IMG/VR virus record: IMGVR_UViG_3300030109_006050
Coordinates: 1-32,659 of that record
Source: a virus
Reading direction: 5' to 3' (one strand)
Length of the DNA stretch: 32,659 nucleotides
Made by a program: the position numbers and the translations under genes. Below are positions 1 to 8,077 of the stretch, piece by piece. Each line of letters begins with the position of its first letter. The stretch's first letter is position 1. Under the pieces are notes generated by a model, which worked only from the letters and a program-made list of their open reading frames with translations, searched no databases and was not told the DNA's origin.

Positions 1-269
1 TTATGAACATGATCTTGTAAAGGTGTGAAAACTAAAACGGCTGGAAGAAGTAGAACAATTAATGCTACTTCATCTTTCCAGGATCCTTTCATTTGATCCA
101 CGGCACTTTGCTCCCATGCAACTTTACCTGCAATTTGATCTTCTTTAAGTTTCTGTGTTGCCTTTATTGTTGTAAGTTTTAATTCTTGTTTTGCTTTTTT
201 TGTATCTACAAAACCCTTGACGCCATCTGCGACGACGCCAAGTAAAGGTTTAGCAAGTAGTTGCCACAT
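1..269 (-). CDS. Putative membrane protein, holin-like (partial)
   Basis: This minus-strand gene starts at ATG 269-267 and runs off the left edge, so only about 89 residues are visible. The N-terminal half is charged and rich in Lys, Gln and Thr and probably helical. It is followed by a hydrophobic stretch (EVALIVLLLPAVLVF, about residues 69-83) that looks like a membrane segment. I do not recognise a named family. A charged helix plus one or two membrane segments, directly behind another tiny membrane protein, suggests a holin or other lysis accessory protein, but a virion membrane-contact protein is equally possible. It lies 5 bases downstream of the 39-residue gene and is presumably co-transcribed with it. 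The function is inferred only from size, hydrophobicity and position. Confidence 0.7.
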   Translation of the reverse strand, partial: MWQLLAKPLLGVVADGVKGFVDTKKAKQELKLTTIKATQKLKEDQIAGKVAWEQSAVDQMKGSWKDEVALIVLLLPAVLVFTPLQDHVH

Positions 270-274
270 AAATT

Positions 275-394
275 CTATATTGCTCCAATAATAATGATGA
301 CGATTATAGCTACAATACCAGCTTTAATCCAATCTTTCATACTCCAGTCGGACCATTCTTTCAAATGTGCCCATAGATCTTGTACTAGTTTCAT
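275..394 (-). CDS. Small single-pass membrane protein (39 aa)
   Basis: A 39-residue gene starts at ATG 394-392 and ends at TAG 277-275. It has an excellent ribosome binding site, AAAGGAGG, about 5 bases before the start, which is the main reason to accept so short a gene. The N-terminal half is amphipathic and Trp-rich (W8, W14, W17, W22). The C-terminal half, from about residue 26, is an almost pure Ile/Val/Ala/Gly membrane helix. This arrangement fits a small holin, antiholin or membrane effector. It sits in the same operon as the membrane protein to its left, so the two could form a lysis pair. No family is recognised and the role is inferred. Confidence 0.75.
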   Translation of the reverse strand: MKLVQDLWAHLKEWSDWSMKDWIKAGIVAIIVIIIIGAI

Positions 395-422
395 ACAAAC
401 CTCCTTTGTTGATAGGGTTTTA

Positions 423-608
423 TTACTTTACGCCTTTAAAAGCAACTTTTTTGATCTGAGCGTTGCTAGTCTGTCCTTTTGGACCTGCACCTTTGTTTTG
501 TTTAACAATAAAAGGTGAATAAACTATCGCAGCATCAGAACCTACTTTCAAATTTGGAAATGGATTTTTTTGTTTTACCACTTCTACTTTTGTTTTTTTA
601 AAGTTCAT
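423..608 (-). CDS. Small basic hypothetical protein (61 aa)
   Basis: This 61-residue protein is rich in Lys, Val and Gln and has no Cys and no membrane segment. Its ATG overlaps the stop codon of the preceding gene in a TAATG junction, so it is probably translated by coupling. The C-terminal half reads like short beta strands (IVYSPFIV, IKKVAFKGV). I do not recognise a family. Its place among small genes downstream of the portal suggests a late virion or head-completion accessory protein, but nothing in the sequence proves that. Confidence 0.6.
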   Translation of the reverse strand: MNFKKTKVEVVKQKNPFPNLKVGSDAAIVYSPFIVKQNKGAGPKGQTSNAQIKKVAFKGVK

Positions 609-814
609 TATCTTGCCTTTCCATATCCACGTTGAGCTAATCTACCTGCTAGACCACCGTTTTTAAAACTTGTTTTAGTATTAATAATTGATCCTTCTCT
701 AGAACCTTTTACCATACCGCCTTTTTTTAGAAAACCCATTTTGTTACGAACTTGTTTTGGTAACTTTGGTAACCCTTTATTATTTTTTGGTACTGGTTTT
801 AAATTTTTTTTCAT
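608..814 (-). CDS. Small Gly/Lys-rich phage protein (68 aa)
   Basis: A 68-residue, strongly basic protein with two Gly-Gly patches (KKGGMVKGS around residues 30-38 and KNGGLAGRL around 52-60) and the C-terminal end RGYGKAR. Similar short GG-hydrophobic patches occur in several large late proteins of this window. No enzymatic motif is visible. The start is ATG 814-812, one base beyond the stop of the upstream gene, and its own stop is fused with the next gene's start as TAATG. The high charge and low complexity suggest a nucleic-acid-contacting or structural accessory protein; this is inference. Confidence 0.6.
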   Translation of the reverse strand: MKKNLKPVPKNNKGLPKLPKQVRNKMGFLKKGGMVKGSREGSIINTKTSFKNGGLAGRLAQRGYGKAR

Positions 815-815
815 A

Positions 816-1028
816 CTAATGAATTGTTTTATTATCTGACATATCTTTTAACGACTGTTCTACAACTTGTAAAGCCTGATAATCTTCCATTGTTACGTGC
901 AGCAGGTCTTTTGCGACGATAGCAAGAGCCTCAAACATTACAAAGTTCTCATCTAATGAACAATTTTCATCAATAACAAGATCTCTTATTTTTATAATAT
1001 AATTACTAAGTTGTTCTTCTTTTGTCAC
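816..1028 (-). CDS. Small acidic helical protein (70 aa), GTG start
   Basis: This 70-residue protein is acidic and predicted to be nearly all helical, with no Cys and no known motif. The first codon is GTG (1028-1026), supported by an AGG element a few bases upstream. The gene overlaps the end of the upstream 68-residue gene by 23 bases and stops one base before the next gene starts. That tight packing argues it is real, though the product is unrecognised. Position downstream of the portal gene suggests a late protein. Confidence 0.6.
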   Translation of the reverse strand: MTKEEQLSNYIIKIRDLVIDENCSLDENFVMFEALAIVAKDLLHVTMEDYQALQVVEQSLKDMSDNKTIH

Positions 1029-1212
1029 GTTTACCTGCCTTTTGTAGGGCTATAGCTATAGAAAGCCTTTGTTTAGCCTTCTTTTTACTAATCCCCTTTT
1101 TAGAAGCTAGAGTATTAATTGCCTTTTGTCTACTCTTACTTGTTTTAGCTTTATTTAATTCGCTAATGTTAGCAGATATTGTTTTACGGCTAGTTCCTTT
1201 TTTGAGAGGCAT
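1006..1212 (-). CDS. Small basic phage protein with MPLKKG start (68 aa)
   Basis: This is a highly basic 68-residue protein opening with MPLKKGTSRKTISANI. I recall short phage proteins with the same start (MPLKKG, then S-x-KTIS-x-N) followed by an Ala/Ile-rich segment ending in AGK, seen here as IAIALQKAGK. Their function is unknown to me. The middle section (KAINTLASKKGISKKKAKQRL) looks like an extra helix-turn-helix-like insertion compared with the shortest members. The start lies inside the last codons of the portal gene (23-base overlap), so expression is probably coupled to it. DNA binding or a packaging accessory role is possible but unproven. Confidence 0.65.
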   Translation of the reverse strand: MPLKKGTSRKTISANISELNKAKTSKSRQKAINTLASKKGISKKKAKQRLSIAIALQKAGKRDKRRTT

Positions 1213-3541
1213 CTAATTTTTTAAGATTTATATTTGCTCTTAGTTGAGCAATGTCTTCAGCTGACTCAATTCTTGCTTGATCTGTTTTCTCTTTTTGTGC
1301 TAATTTTGCTTGATCTAAATTTAATTTTGCAAAATCATATTCAGCATCTTTTTGATCTCTCATCGCTCTTTGCTGTAATTCTTGTTGTTTTAATTGTATT
1401 ACAGGATCAGGTTGACCTTGTCCTGACATCTGAGCTTGCTGTTGTTGTAGAGCAGCTAAAAGCTGTGCTTCGACTTGAGCAATTTGTGAAGTTTTTAATT
1501 CATCAATATTTTGGGCTTGTTCTCCCATTTGTTCTTCAGCTTGCATAACTTGTGAATCTACAGTTTCTCTTGCTTTAAGTGAAATGTGCTGCATGATATG
1601 TTTATTAATATCTAAAGCTATCATAGGTAAAGCTTGAACTACTGAAGACATACCAAAAAGTAAATGAGCCTGTATATGAGCATCATGGTTTTGTCCTTCG
1701 TATGCTTCAATCTTATCTTGATCTAACAAACGTTGATGCTCCATTGTTGGGCTCATAGGTTCTGGTTTATCCAGTTTCATAATTTTATCTATGTCTGAAA
1801 CGCCTAAAGCTTCATACATTCTACGATAAGCTTCTTTGATGTTGTGTAATTGTGGCGCTGATGTGGCCATTTGTAATTGAGTTTGTGCCAATTGAATTCG
1901 TTGAGCCATACTAAACATATTAGGATCTGCTACAGGTATAATGTCAATTGCTTCATCAAAATCTGTAACTTTGATCGACCTATCTCCTCCAACTACCTGA
2001 TATGGATAATCAGAAGGAAGATAAGTTTTGATCACATTGGCTAGAAGCTTAAACTCTTTTTTCATCGAATAATAAATCCGTTTATGAATTGAGCTCATTA
2101 TTCTTGATCCTCTTTCAAGTAAGGCAATTGTTGTACCTACAGGCGCGCCTTGATTTGCATCACCGACTTGCATGTCAGCAATTTGTGCAAATCGTTGGCC
2201 TGCTTGCACCACAAAACCTAGAAGAGCGAATAATGTTTGGGATGGTTCTTTGTAAGGTAATGGCATTAATCCATCACGTATTGCACCTCCTGGTGCATCT
2301 ACATCTCTAAATTCACCAGGTTGTAAAGGGCTATCATCATCTCTAATTCTCAGTCCTCTCGCTTTAAACCCAGCAGGTAAATTTGATAAAGTTCCTGCGT
2401 CAAGCAATTGTCTAAGTGCTTGTGTTGCTGATCTTGATAGACCACCAATTAAATGTATTAAACCAAATCCATAAAAACCAAGCCCTTGTAAAAATTTGAA
2501 ATGAACAAAGTATTGTGTTTTCTTAAAAAGTTTATCGCCTTCTTCAAAGTTTCTTCTAATTGATAGCACGTTACGCGACTCTTCATCAATAGTAACAATA
2601 TAAGGAATTTTTATACCTGTCTTTTCTTCACCTTGTTTATCTTCGTATCCTATTAAATCTAAGTTCACGTGAAATTCTAATAGAGACATCATCATGCCTT
2701 CGCCGACTTGTTCCACACCTTCTAATTTATCTATCTTATCTTTTACTGCATAACTATTTTGTGAATTGTCATCGTAGGTTTTTAAATCTATATCTCTGTA
2801 AAATCCTGACACTTGTTTTTTACGAACTTCGTTTTCAGTCATACGAACAACATGTGTAATGCGCTCGCAACTTTCTAAATCTGTTGCTGTGTAAGGAACA
2901 ACTAAATCTTCTGCGGGAATAAATTTTGACACAGCTCTTCCAAGACTTGCATCATAATATATTTTTTTAAATGTAGATCCTGATAGAGGTAAATAGAAAA
3001 GCATCTGATCAAGTTCAGGTGTGTACTCTTCCATCACATTTGTAATTTGATAATTCATAAAATCTTTTACGCGCTGTGACTGCTGATATTTTTCTGGCGT
3101 TTCGTCGCCCACGACATACGTTCGAACAGGACCTGATGCAGGCATCAATTCTTTGTAAGCGGAGGAACTGAATTGTGTGACTGCTTCTGCTAGTAGTGGA
3201 TGTGTTACTCCACTTGCTCCCTGAAATGGTTGTGTTCTTTCATTATATTTAAATCCCAGTAAATCTAATCCTTGAGAATATGTTTTTTCCCATTCTTCAC
3301 GGGACGATTTATCATTTTCATATTCACCCATAAGATCGGAAGAAATAATATTTAATTCACTTTCATCTATCTCTTCTGCTAAATTGCCTGAAAATTCTTG
3401 TAGCACGTCTCGCGGATCGTCGGTGACGGTAACCTCTTCTGAAACAATTTCAATTTCTACAGGTTCCTCATTTTTTATTGCGTCCTCGATTGTCTCTCCG
3501 ACAACGGCTTCTATTTTCTTTTCTATGTTATTTTCGGCCAT
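1190..3541 (-). CDS. Portal (head-to-tail connector) protein
   Basis: This 783-residue protein forms the dodecameric ring at the capsid vertex through which the terminase pumps DNA. The body (about residues 60-600) has the layout of the large P22-type portals. It includes the segment QPFQGASGVTHPLLAEAV near residue 105, followed by SSAYKELMPASGPVRT, a recurring signature of podovirus-type portals as I know them. The long C-terminal part (about 660-783) is Gln/Ala-rich and probably coiled coil, matching the barrel/crown helix of P22-like portals. The first 50 residues are acidic and low in complexity. It lies two genes after the large terminase subunit, the usual packaging order. The start at ATG 3541 is 6 bases after the previous stop. 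The functional call is strong; the exact portal family is not certain. Confidence 0.9.
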   Translation of the reverse strand: MAENNIEKKIEAVVGETIEDAIKNEEPVEIEIVSEEVTVTDDPRDVLQEFSGNLAEEIDESELNIISSDLMGEYENDKSSREEWEKTYSQGLDLLGFKYNERTQPFQGASGVTHPLLAEAVTQFSSSAYKELMPASGPVRTYVVGDETPEKYQQSQRVKDFMNYQITNVMEEYTPELDQMLFYLPLSGSTFKKIYYDASLGRAVSKFIPAEDLVVPYTATDLESCERITHVVRMTENEVRKKQVSGFYRDIDLKTYDDNSQNSYAVKDKIDKLEGVEQVGEGMMMSLLEFHVNLDLIGYEDKQGEEKTGIKIPYIVTIDEESRNVLSIRRNFEEGDKLFKKTQYFVHFKFLQGLGFYGFGLIHLIGGLSRSATQALRQLLDAGTLSNLPAGFKARGLRIRDDDSPLQPGEFRDVDAPGGAIRDGLMPLPYKEPSQTLFALLGFVVQAGQRFAQIADMQVGDANQGAPVGTTIALLERGSRIMSSIHKRIYYSMKKEFKLLANVIKTYLPSDYPYQVVGGDRSIKVTDFDEAIDIIPVADPNMFSMAQRIQLAQTQLQMATSAPQLHNIKEAYRRMYEALGVSDIDKIMKLDKPEPMSPTMEHQRLLDQDKIEAYEGQNHDAHIQAHLLFGMSSVVQALPMIALDINKHIMQHISLKARETVDSQVMQAEEQMGEQAQNIDELKTSQIAQVEAQLLAALQQQQAQMSGQGQPDPVIQLKQQELQQRAMRDQKDAEYDFAKLNLDQAKLAQKEKTDQARIESAEDIAQLRANINLKKLDASQKRN

Positions 3542-3547
3542 ACTTTT

Positions 3548-5893
3548 TTATAAATTATTAATATCAATTAATCCACCAAAATTAAACGAAGGTATAGGTA
3601 TACGCCTTTTAATGAGGCCGCCATCTTTTTTCTTTTCAATTAAACTCTCTAAGAGTTTGACGACTTTGCTGCTTTCGAGGATGTTTTTGTAGCTTTCGTC
3701 TCTTGATTTTGAGACTGCTTGGATCGTTTTGATGAGACTGTTGAGATAGTCGATGTTGAACGTGGAAGACCTGTTATCTTCAAGAATTCCTGTGCTGATA
3801 CTTCTTTGAAGGCCATTTATAATCTTTCTATAATCGTTTTTTTCTAAATAGTCACCTGACCAATAGACGTTTCTGTTATATACCATATCAGCTTTATCAC
3901 CAAATACTTTTTCAAATCCTGATTTTATAAGGCTTCCTTCTGGAGCTTTATTATCAAAAGTGAGGAATTCTGCAACAAAACCTCCTGGTACGTTCTTAAC
4001 ATTAAAATCAAGTCCAAGCTCATTGTGCAACTTTTGAATCTGATCCTGTGAGTAATTTCCTTGATAGTATAGCATGCCCGTTCTATTTCGACCCTCAATT
4101 GGTGTATCAGATATAATAAAATTGCTGGCAGCCATTGCGTCTTGATTTAAGTGCTGACCTAACAAAGCTAGCACCTGCATTCGTTGGGGATCCGATAATT
4201 CAACAAATTTGTTTCCAACCTTTACTGTAAGGGGGACGACAACATTAAAATTTGCTTTACCATCATAGGTGCCTGCTCCAAGTTTCATTTTACTTATATC
4301 CACTTTTTGTCCAATTACAGCTGAGACAGCCATTTCCATAATGGAAGGCTCTTTTCCTCTTTTTGTAATAAGTTTGCTAAGATTAGATCGATGAACTAAA
4401 TTGATTTGATTCATTAGCGTTTTATCATCACTAAAATTATTTATAAGCTGTTCAATTTTTTTACCATCTTCCGTTAAAAAACTTCCTACCTCTATTGTTG
4501 CTTTGACCGCCTCTTTGTAGGGAACCTGTGTTGCTTGTAGCTTTTCCACGAAGCGTGAATCAAGTATTTCTATTGGATCCAATTTATTATTTCTAAATTT
4601 AAATCCTTTTTCCTGAAGATCTGCGATAAGCTCGTTTCCCATATCTTCGTAGTTTGTTGATCCTCCTCGACTCTCTGACCATAATAAAGCCTGAAGCTGG
4701 TAGGGTTGTAATTTTTGATCATCAGGTAAATTTTTGTTAACCTCAAAAGTCATTCTGTTAAGTGAGTTTGTAATTAAAGCATATAATTCTGGATTTGATG
4801 CAAGTGTCGTTGGATCTATTCCAAATATTCTAGCCATTTGTAAATCATTAACGGTATTTGGTTCGCGGTCCGTGAGTCCCGTAAAATATTTAAACGTATC
4901 AACATAATTACCAAACTTAGGTGTGTTGACTACCTGATCAGGTAATTTTAAAAATTTATCGAGTGACTGTTCTTGGCGAAAACCCATGCGAATAGGGCGG
5001 CCATTCTTATAATCAGAAAATACTCCAATAGCAATTTTAAGGTTTTCTTTAGGAGTTACACCACCAGACGTGATTGATAGTATATCAAAAAATTTATTCT
5101 TATCCTCATCCGAATATCCTTCTAAAAAATTATCAACCCACTGAGCGCCTTTCTCGTACCAGAATCTAGATGCTGCGTCTCCTTCAAGAGCGCGATTAAC
5201 AAATTCTGCGTTAGGCATTTTAAAACCAAACTTCTCTGTTAACGCTTTCATGTCTATTTTAGTTTTACCGTCAAGCTCAGTAATTGATGATGTGCCTATT
5301 TGATTTAATAATTCATCATTAAAATCATAATCTATTTTTCCTGCTTCAATATTTGAATAGTCTATGCTTCTTAAATCTTTGTCCCCATAAATTTTAATTG
5401 GGTTTAAGGTTTCTATATATTGTTTAGTGTTTTTATCTTTAGCTAAAAATTCTTCTGCTTTTTTAAATTGTTTTTTAGCCTCTCTTTGAACAAGATCTTC
5501 AAATAGTGATTCAAAAATATTTTTTTGTGGGCCTTTGGGTTTTTTTGGAGGCTCATTATCTGGTTCGTCTCCTCTTGTCATTTCTGAAGAAGGCATTTTT
5601 TCCAAATCTTCTTCTTTAACATCTATAGGATCCTCGTCTTTTTTTGTTTCCAAAATAGATAAATCTGTTTTTCCAATTACTGGCGATGGACTATAGAAAC
5701 TATCCTCAAATGTTTTAAAATTATCTTTGTATTGATCTGGAAATAATTGCTCTATGTCTACCAAATCATCAGAACTGTAACCAGATAGGTCTATGCCTTT
5801 ATTCGATCTGAAATACTCAATAACAGCTGGTATGGTCAGTCCCATTCCCGCTGCAACAGTTGCTAATGGTATTAATGCTGCCTGAACTACCAT
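3548..5893 (-). CDS. Large unknown protein between terminase and portal (781 aa)
   Basis: A 781-residue protein of unknown role. Residues 1-30 contain a hydrophobic stretch (LIPLATVAAGMGLTIPAVI) that could be a membrane anchor. Residues 80-150 are acidic and Pro/Lys-rich, probably disordered. A folded region at about 230-410 has the pattern F-WYEKGAQWVDNF, then LSITSGGVTPKENLKIAIG, then TVNDLQMARIFG and YQLQALLW. It resembles a domain I recall from phage polyvalent and head-associated proteins (DUF7178-like), but I am not sure of the family. The C-terminus has two GGLI patches (758-761 and 773-776), a feature shared with other late proteins here. It directly abuts the terminase stop (TAA then ATG), so the genes are co-translated. 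An ejected internal protein is a reasonable guess. Confidence 0.75.
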   Translation of the reverse strand: MVVQAALIPLATVAAGMGLTIPAVIEYFRSNKGIDLSGYSSDDLVDIEQLFPDQYKDNFKTFEDSFYSPSPVIGKTDLSILETKKDEDPIDVKEEDLEKMPSSEMTRGDEPDNEPPKKPKGPQKNIFESLFEDLVQREAKKQFKKAEEFLAKDKNTKQYIETLNPIKIYGDKDLRSIDYSNIEAGKIDYDFNDELLNQIGTSSITELDGKTKIDMKALTEKFGFKMPNAEFVNRALEGDAASRFWYEKGAQWVDNFLEGYSDEDKNKFFDILSITSGGVTPKENLKIAIGVFSDYKNGRPIRMGFRQEQSLDKFLKLPDQVVNTPKFGNYVDTFKYFTGLTDREPNTVNDLQMARIFGIDPTTLASNPELYALITNSLNRMTFEVNKNLPDDQKLQPYQLQALLWSESRGGSTNYEDMGNELIADLQEKGFKFRNNKLDPIEILDSRFVEKLQATQVPYKEAVKATIEVGSFLTEDGKKIEQLINNFSDDKTLMNQINLVHRSNLSKLITKRGKEPSIMEMAVSAVIGQKVDISKMKLGAGTYDGKANFNVVVPLTVKVGNKFVELSDPQRMQVLALLGQHLNQDAMAASNFIISDTPIEGRNRTGMLYYQGNYSQDQIQKLHNELGLDFNVKNVPGGFVAEFLTFDNKAPEGSLIKSGFEKVFGDKADMVYNRNVYWSGDYLEKNDYRKIINGLQRSISTGILEDNRSSTFNIDYLNSLIKTIQAVSKSRDESYKNILESSKVVKLLESLIEKKKDGGLIKRRIPIPSFNFGGLIDINNL

Positions 5894-7351
5894 TTAATAG
5901 TAAACATATTGTTTTGGTATAGATACACTGTCTTCATAATCGTCCTTTAATGATACAAAATTACCTTGTCGATACCTCATCAATGCTTGAGTCATAGTAT
6001 CAACTAAATCATCATGCTCACCATAAGGAAAAGCTGCGCATTCTTCAATCATTTCTTCAGCAAACTGTTTTTCAGGGGCCCATACCATTCCACTTTCAAA
6101 AACAGGTGCAACAGAATTGACACGTGATACTTTATCGTTTCCTTTTGAAGGAGAGTAACCAACAACTGGAATTCCAACTTGTCTAAGTTCCTGAAGCAAT
6201 GGCATTCCTGAAGCTTTTGCTTCTATGATAACAGTTTCAGGTTCCCAATATTTGTATTGTTCTAAAGCAACCTTCTTTAATTCTGGAAATTCTAAACGAT
6301 CTTTTAGGCAATCAAGTAAAATAATATTATCTTTATATCCGTCGTTTGATTTAAATATACCCCATGTACTTATTGCAGAGAAATCGGCACTGTCTCTTTT
6401 AGAAAAAGCTGTGTCATAACTTTGTATCACATGTAGTAGATCTGGAATTTGATCTTTTTTCCATGTTTTCCACCATTCACGTTTTATTATTGCACCTTCT
6501 TCAGAGGTTGGCTTTTGTTGGTACTGAGCCTCCCAAGACATAACGGGTAAGTTAGCCTTAATTTTTTCTAATTCATCAAGTTTCCAATATTCTGGCCAAA
6601 TAGGTTTACCACTTGGTAAGATTGCTGGAAACTCTATTACCTCCCATTGATCTGCTTTTACTTCTGCTTGCTGTTTCATTAGTCTACCTGTTAAATCTCT
6701 TTCAGACCATCTAGTCATAACAATTACAATAGCTGCTCCTGGTTGAAGTCTCTGTCTAGGTCCTGATAGATACCAATCAAATGCATTATCAAAACTTGTA
6801 TCATTGATATTTTGTTCTGAATGAGGATCATCAATGATCAGTAAGTCTGCACCACGACCAGTAATAGCACCACCGATACCAGCACCAAAATATTCTCCTC
6901 CATGATTTGTCTCCCATCGTCCTGAAGCTTTAGAGTCTGCCTTCAAACTGACATTTTTATAAATTTTTCTAAAAACATTATCGTCCATTAAGTTTCTCAT
7001 TTTTCTACCGAACCTGTATGATAGTTCTGCAGTGTGAGTAGCCTGTATAATTTTTGTTTTTGGTTTTTTACCCATCAACCAAGCTGGAAATAGGTAAGAT
7101 GCAAATTCTGATTTAGTGTGCCTTGGAGGCATATTAACAATTAATCGTTTAAGTTTGCCTGATGCAATCTCTTCAAACTTTTTTGCAAGTATATTGTGGT
7201 GATATCCATCTATAAATTCTGGCCAAACCATTTTAACAAAGTGCATGAAACTGGATTGTGCTTTATTGCTATCGTCATGCATAGCAATTGCTAACATTAG
7301 CCTTAATTCTTCATCCGAATACTTTGAAAATTTATTATTATTGGTGGCCAT
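5894..7351 (-). CDS. terL: Terminase large subunit (ATPase-nuclease)
   Basis: This 485-residue protein is the motor that cuts and packages phage DNA. The ATPase domain shows a Walker A-type motif MPPRHTKS (74-81, Lys80), Walker B LLIIDDPHS (170-178, with acidic D174/D175) and a TRW coupling segment near 213-215. The C-terminal RNase H-like nuclease domain shows the metal-binding acids in order: D313 in SYDTAFS, E377 in IIEAKASG, and D447/D448/D451 in EHDDLVDTM. All key residues are present and the length is normal. AGGAG lies 6 bases before the ATG, embedded in a small CCTAGG palindrome. It acts with the small subunit and portal. Unusually, it is separated from the small subunit by a nuclease gene and an opposing gene. 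Confidence 0.96.
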   Translation of the reverse strand: MATNNNKFSKYSDEELRLMLAIAMHDDSNKAQSSFMHFVKMVWPEFIDGYHHNILAKKFEEIASGKLKRLIVNMPPRHTKSEFASYLFPAWLMGKKPKTKIIQATHTAELSYRFGRKMRNLMDDNVFRKIYKNVSLKADSKASGRWETNHGGEYFGAGIGGAITGRGADLLIIDDPHSEQNINDTSFDNAFDWYLSGPRQRLQPGAAIVIVMTRWSERDLTGRLMKQQAEVKADQWEVIEFPAILPSGKPIWPEYWKLDELEKIKANLPVMSWEAQYQQKPTSEEGAIIKREWWKTWKKDQIPDLLHVIQSYDTAFSKRDSADFSAISTWGIFKSNDGYKDNIILLDCLKDRLEFPELKKVALEQYKYWEPETVIIEAKASGMPLLQELRQVGIPVVGYSPSKGNDKVSRVNSVAPVFESGMVWAPEKQFAEEMIEECAAFPYGEHDDLVDTMTQALMRYRQGNFVSLKDDYEDSVSIPKQYVYY

Positions 7352-7382
7352 AGGGACTCCTAGGGCCTTTTTACACTAAAAA

Positions 7383-7396
7383 AGGGGGTACCCCCT
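7383..7396. repeat. Perfect 14-bp palindrome AGGGGGTACCCCCT
   Basis: The sequence AGGGGGTACCCCCT equals its own reverse complement and is flanked by A-runs on both sides. The lack of a loop makes it poor as a hairpin terminator but suitable as a dimeric protein binding site. It sits 32 bases before the terL start, within the presumed terL 5' leader. A binding or cutting site for terminase or a regulator is possible; this is inference. Confidence 0.55.
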
Positions 7397-7442
7397 AGAA
7401 AAAAGTTGTCATATGAAATTTTGGTGGCTGAAAATTTAAAAC

Positions 7443-7470
7443 ATGCGCTTGCGTCCTCGCCCCTGCGCAT
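7443..7470. repeat. Inverted repeat ATGCGC/GCGCAT
   Basis: Six-base arms ATGCGC (7443-7448) and GCGCAT (7465-7470) are separated by a 16-base GC-rich spacer. In an otherwise AT-rich genome this dyad stands out. It may be part of a packaging or regulatory site. Short arms mean chance occurrence cannot be excluded. Confidence 0.35.
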
Positions 7471-7494
7471 ACGGGACGATTTTCGGGGGTAAAG

Positions 7495-7514
7495 AATGGC
7501 GGTAAACGGCCATT
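7495..7514. repeat. Hairpin AATGGC/GCCATT
   Basis: Six-base arms AATGGC (7495-7500) and GCCATT (7509-7514) surround an 8-base loop. On the plus strand a short T-run follows, and on the minus strand only CTTT follows. As a terminator it would be weak in either direction. It lies about 120 bases past the end of the VRR-NUC gene in its direction of transcription. Confidence 0.3.
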
Positions 7515-7636
7515 TTTGTCAAAAAATGCAGGTACCCTAACGTTTTTTAGCGGTTCGCGACCAAGATATAAGTTACAATAATAATAATTATCGTAAGTTA
7601 TCCTGATTTATGGCGCATTTCTGCGGGTATTTTGGG

Positions 7637-8032
7637 TCACAAACCGTTATTTTTTTTAAAAAACTCGATTATTCCTGACCAACTGACCGCGTTAGGCGGT
7701 TCGCGCACGCCTTTTTCTAATATTTTCTGCCATTTTGATGTCTCATACAGAATTTCACGCGCTCCGTGAATGGGTTTCGCATGTTCAGAGAAAACAATAA
7801 TAAATGATTTTCTAGGAGTGATTGTAGATAGTTTAAGACACATAGAAATTTGATGAGGACTCAATGTAATTTTATTGGCCTTTGCAATTTTGCATTCAAC
7901 AAATATCGTATCCATGTGTGGTGCAATCCCAATAAGATCTGGGAAACCTTGTTGTGTTGTTGTCTCAATCCTGAACCAATTATAAATTGTCACGTTTTTC
8001 TTTATTAATTTGACAAAGCTAGACTCTTTCAT
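7637..8032 (-). CDS. VRR-NUC-type endonuclease (PD-(D/E)XK)
   Basis: A 131-residue protein with the compact restriction-like nuclease core. The metal-binding pattern is GFPDL (29-33, Asp32), then FVECKIA (Glu46, Lys48), then LSPHQ (57-61, Gln61), which is the usual order in the VRR-NUC family of phage and FAN1-like nucleases. An early Glu (E3) precedes it. Family members cut branched or flapped DNA. Such small phage proteins are taken to act as Holliday-junction resolvases or packaging-associated nucleases that clear branches ahead of terminase. Its position between the two terminase genes supports the second idea. The start ATG is 8032-8030. The nuclease call is strong; the substrate is inferred. 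Confidence 0.85.
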   Translation of the reverse strand: MKESSFVKLIKKNVTIYNWFRIETTTQQGFPDLIGIAPHMDTIFVECKIAKANKITLSPHQISMCLKLSTITPRKSFIIVFSEHAKPIHGAREILYETSKWQKILEKGVREPPNAVSWSGIIEFFKKNNGL

Positions 8033-8077
8033 GCTAAAATAAGATATGGATCAAAACAAATATGTAGGGTTACACAA

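Larger units (their letters stand above)
7352..7636. other. GC-rich noncoding island upstream of terL
   Basis: I find no convincing gene in these 285 bases; only very short frames exist on either strand. The composition changes visibly to GC-rich blocks unlike the neighbouring genes. It contains a perfect 14-bp palindrome (7383-7396), an ATGCGC/GCGCAT inverted repeat (7443-7470) and an AATGGC/GCCATT hairpin (7495-7514). A TTACACTA element at 7371-7378 matches the repeats of the control region at 8797-9102. Being next to the terminase gene, it is a candidate pac/cos recognition region or a late regulatory region. Confidence 0.5.

Noticed and set aside
261-518. Plus-strand frame over the small left-end genes
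   Set aside because: It overlaps three minus-strand genes with good starts, has no ribosome binding site, and its hydrophobic character is the mirror of those genes.
1234-1548. Leu/Val-rich plus-strand frame inside the portal gene
   Set aside because: It is the reverse complement of Gln/Lys-rich coiled-coil codons (CAA gives TTG), a common artefact, and lies wholly inside the portal gene.
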